DNA of 8,964 nucleotides from JBGTKH01 sp041744735 (GTDB lineage Bacteria > Planctomycetota > Planctomycetia > Pirellulales > Pirellulaceae), in assembly GCA_041744735.1 (NCBI GenBank), contig JBGTKH010000084.1:1-8964 (forward strand), read 5' to 3'. Positions 7,451-8,964 of this stretch are shown piece by piece (position 1 is the stretch's first letter; the number at the start of each line of letters is the position of its first letter). The notes beneath the pieces are model-generated. The model was not told the origin of the DNA. It did not search any database and saw only the letters and a program-made list of their open reading frames with translations. A program made the translations under genes and the position numbers.

Positions 7451-7594
7451 ACATTCAGAACCAACACTGCCGACTATTCTAACGGGGCGCATTCGCCGCG
7501 TAGAGCCCGTCGGTTTGCCATCCAGTGAATGCTCGGTCAGAAACGTGTAATGTGATTGAATGTTTGTGCTGAATTACTCAACATTCAGAACCAA
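7451..7594. repeat. 14-bp direct repeat pair across the operon leader
   Basis: ACATTCAGAACCAA occurs at 7451-7464 and again at 7581-7594, in the same orientation and 130 bases apart, with no match extending beyond either copy. The right copy encodes the end of the DUF1593 protein (LVLNV); the left copy lies in the leader of the DUF6361 gene, in another frame. It may be a short duplication left by recombination, or chance. Confidence 0.5.
7476..7504 (-). promoter_or_regulatory. Weak candidate promoter for the three-gene operon
   Basis: On the minus strand a TAGAAT box (7476-7481) matches the sigma-70 -10 consensus at 5 of 6. Seventeen bases upstream, TCTACG (7499-7504) matches the -35 consensus at only 3 of 6. 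Transcription would begin near 7468, giving a leader of about 48 bases before GTG 7420. The rest of the 7421-7573 gap shows no strong operator or terminator. The -35 is poor and planctomycete promoters are not well defined, so this is a guess. Confidence 0.2.
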
Positions 7595-8944
7595 GCGGCG
7601 GAAACTGGTCAGTGGCGGTTGGCCGTCATCGGTTGCTTCCAGAATGACGTGTATTGACTTGCCCGTGCTATCGGCGGATATGGCGAGCGTTGAAGTCCGG
7701 CGTGTCGAATCCGCGATCACAACGTCGCCGTGATAGGAACCGGCCTCGGCGTAAGTCCACCACTTATAGGCAATCACGTGAACGTCAGGGTCCGATGTGC
7801 CGGCCGCGCTCAACGCCACGCTTGTCCCAGCGGCCGCGGTGAGCGTGATTACGTCGCGCGAACGGTCGCCGTTGATCACGACAACCGGATTATGGTTTGC
7901 TTCGCCAGGCGGTTTGACGCACCAATCCATGCGGGCTGCGAAGTCGTTCTGAAACGCCGGACGCCAGCGCCACACAGTCGCTCGGGCGTCCGTCGCCTTT
8001 CCCGCCGTGTCTTGAGAGTCGCGATACAGCCCACGCTCGGCCGCTTGGAATCGTCCGCCCCAGCCGCCCCAACTCGGCTCCGCGGGATCGCTCAAACCGT
8101 TTGGTAGAAAGTACAGCCAGGACGGAGTGTCGCCTTCTTTTAGCGCCCCGTGCGGATTGGGCGACGTGTACGTCTTTGGCGGGTACAAAGCGCCCAGCGG
8201 TCCGTGACCGTTGCGCACGTGACGGTCGATCCACTCACGCGACGTGAGCGATTCGTCTCCGCCCAGATACATACCTCGAAAGACGCTCTCACGCTTGTCC
8301 TTGCCGGAAGCGGCCTTGTTCAACACGTAAAACAAGTCGGGGAAGTTCTCGTAAATCCAATGTTGAATCCCGTCCTGATCGGCGATGTCGTGCACGCGGA
8401 GCTGGCTGATGAATGTTGTCGCACCGTCGTCACCACGATCTTCGCGCACCCGCCACAAAGCCTGCGCCAAATCGGTTTGTCCGCCCCAAACCGCGATGTT
8501 CACCGGACGCTCGTCGGCCGAGTCGACAACGCGGATGATCCACTGCGAACCGTCCGTGTCGTGCTCCTTTCCAATCGCCTCCAGGCCACGATTCGGATTG
8601 CCGGACTTAATCCGGGCCAGAAGTTGCTCCGCGGGCGGATAACCCGAGGCGTGCCGCGCCAGGTTGTTTTGTACTTCACCGTAAGCCTTGACGACTTCGC
8701 GAATCAACTCCGGTTTTGTCACCTTCTCCTTCAACTCGCCCGGCGTGCCGGAAGCCGAAGCGATCAGTCCCTCGATTTCAAACTCGTTGGCGTAGACCAT
8801 CAAGCGGACCAGCGATTGCGTGTCGTCGGGGTCGCCGCCGATGTCCGTCAAGACAATCAATCGTGGCCGCTGGTCCGCGGGCAAACTTCCGGCGATGCAA
8901 TTGACAAGCAGTAACGCAAGCCAGAGCAAAATAGGGATTCTCAT
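7574..8944 (-). CDS. Secreted DUF1593 (Sde182-like) nucleoside-hydrolase-like protein
   Basis: This is a 456-residue exported protein. Residues 1-23 form a signal peptide (MRIPILLWLALLLVNCIAG, then cleavage before ADQ). The mature part opens with RPRLIVLTDIGGDPDD; the DIGGDPDDTQS cluster (34-44) corresponds to the Ca-binding aspartate motif of nucleoside hydrolases. VWGGQTDLAQAL (152-163) is also typical of DUF1593. Residues about 350-456 form an Ig-like C-terminal domain like that of the cellulose-binding protein Sde182 (NHNPVVVING, then ATDDGQPPLTSFRRLVLNVE). The family is thought to act on or bind plant-type polysaccharides or their glycosides; the exact substrate is unknown. The length is normal for the family and no damage is visible. 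I start at ATG 8944; the codon just before it (8945-8947) is GTG with GGAG eight bases upstream and is an equal alternative. It is separated from the operon by 153 bases and is probably an unrelated housekeeping or carbohydrate gene. Confidence 0.88.
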   Translation of the reverse strand: MRIPILLWLALLLVNCIAGSLPADQRPRLIVLTDIGGDPDDTQSLVRLMVYANEFEIEGLIASASGTPGELKEKVTKPELIREVVKAYGEVQNNLARHASGYPPAEQLLARIKSGNPNRGLEAIGKEHDTDGSQWIIRVVDSADERPVNIAVWGGQTDLAQALWRVREDRGDDGATTFISQLRVHDIADQDGIQHWIYENFPDLFYVLNKAASGKDKRESVFRGMYLGGDESLTSREWIDRHVRNGHGPLGALYPPKTYTSPNPHGALKEGDTPSWLYFLPNGLSDPAEPSWGGWGGRFQAAERGLYRDSQDTAGKATDARATVWRWRPAFQNDFAARMDWCVKPPGEANHNPVVVINGDRSRDVITLTAAAGTSVALSAAGTSDPDVHVIAYKWWTYAEAGSYHGDVVIADSTRRTSTLAISADSTGKSIHVILEATDDGQPPLTSFRRLVLNVE

Positions 8945-8964
8945 CACCTTTGCATCTCCGCTCG

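Noticed and set aside
7558..7586. GAATGTT/AACATTC inverted repeat as a terminator after the DUF1593 gene
   Set aside because: Only 7 bp with a 15-base loop, AT-rich and without a T-run; too weak to call.
8150..8914. Plus-strand 254-codon open frame
   Set aside because: Antisense shadow of the DUF1593 gene, which has a clear signal peptide and family motifs on the minus strand.
1..8964. CRISPR array, tRNA, rRNA or integrase gene
   Set aside because: No regularly spaced direct repeats, no tRNA-like cloverleaf and no tyrosine- or serine-recombinase motifs seen on either strand.

Overview
The window most likely comes from a planctomycete, on three grounds. It holds an exported DUF1593/Sde182-type nucleoside-hydrolase-like protein. 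It holds a fragment of an exported Ig-like/NHL-type protein. It also carries dense palindromic intergenic repeats of a kind I associate with Pirellula/Rhodopirellula-like genomes. The last point is recollection, not a search. Every gene I can support lies on the minus strand, so transcription runs from right to left.

Layout from right to left. A secreted DUF1593-family protein (7574-8944) is complete. After a 153-base gap comes a tight three-gene operon: a DUF6361-family protein (6203-7420), a phospholipase-D-superfamily protein with two HKD-like motifs (4258-6210), and a large SNF2/DEAD-like helicase (962-4261). The cistrons overlap by 8 nt (ATGCTTGA) and 4 nt (GTGA). Each has a Shine-Dalgarno-like sequence at the start I chose, so the three proteins are probably made together and act together. 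Further left is a 173-codon Ig-like/NHL-like ORF (310-831). It has no usable start codon in front of its signal-peptide-like stretch and is probably 5'-truncated. The left 260 bases hold two adjoining palindromic repeat elements that share a CTAG.

The operon is the main item of interest. A PLD-type nuclease paired with a large helicase is a recurring design in anti-phage systems (DISARM, Dpd, Mokosh). Here the pair sits with a DUF6361 protein, and no DNA methyltransferase, DrmA/DrmB-like protein or DpdA-like protein is present in the window. I read it as a candidate defence or nucleic-acid-processing system that I cannot match to a named one. The function is inferred from domains and layout, not shown. 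The damaged gene next to the helicase end and the repeats beyond it fit insertion of the operon as an accessory module.
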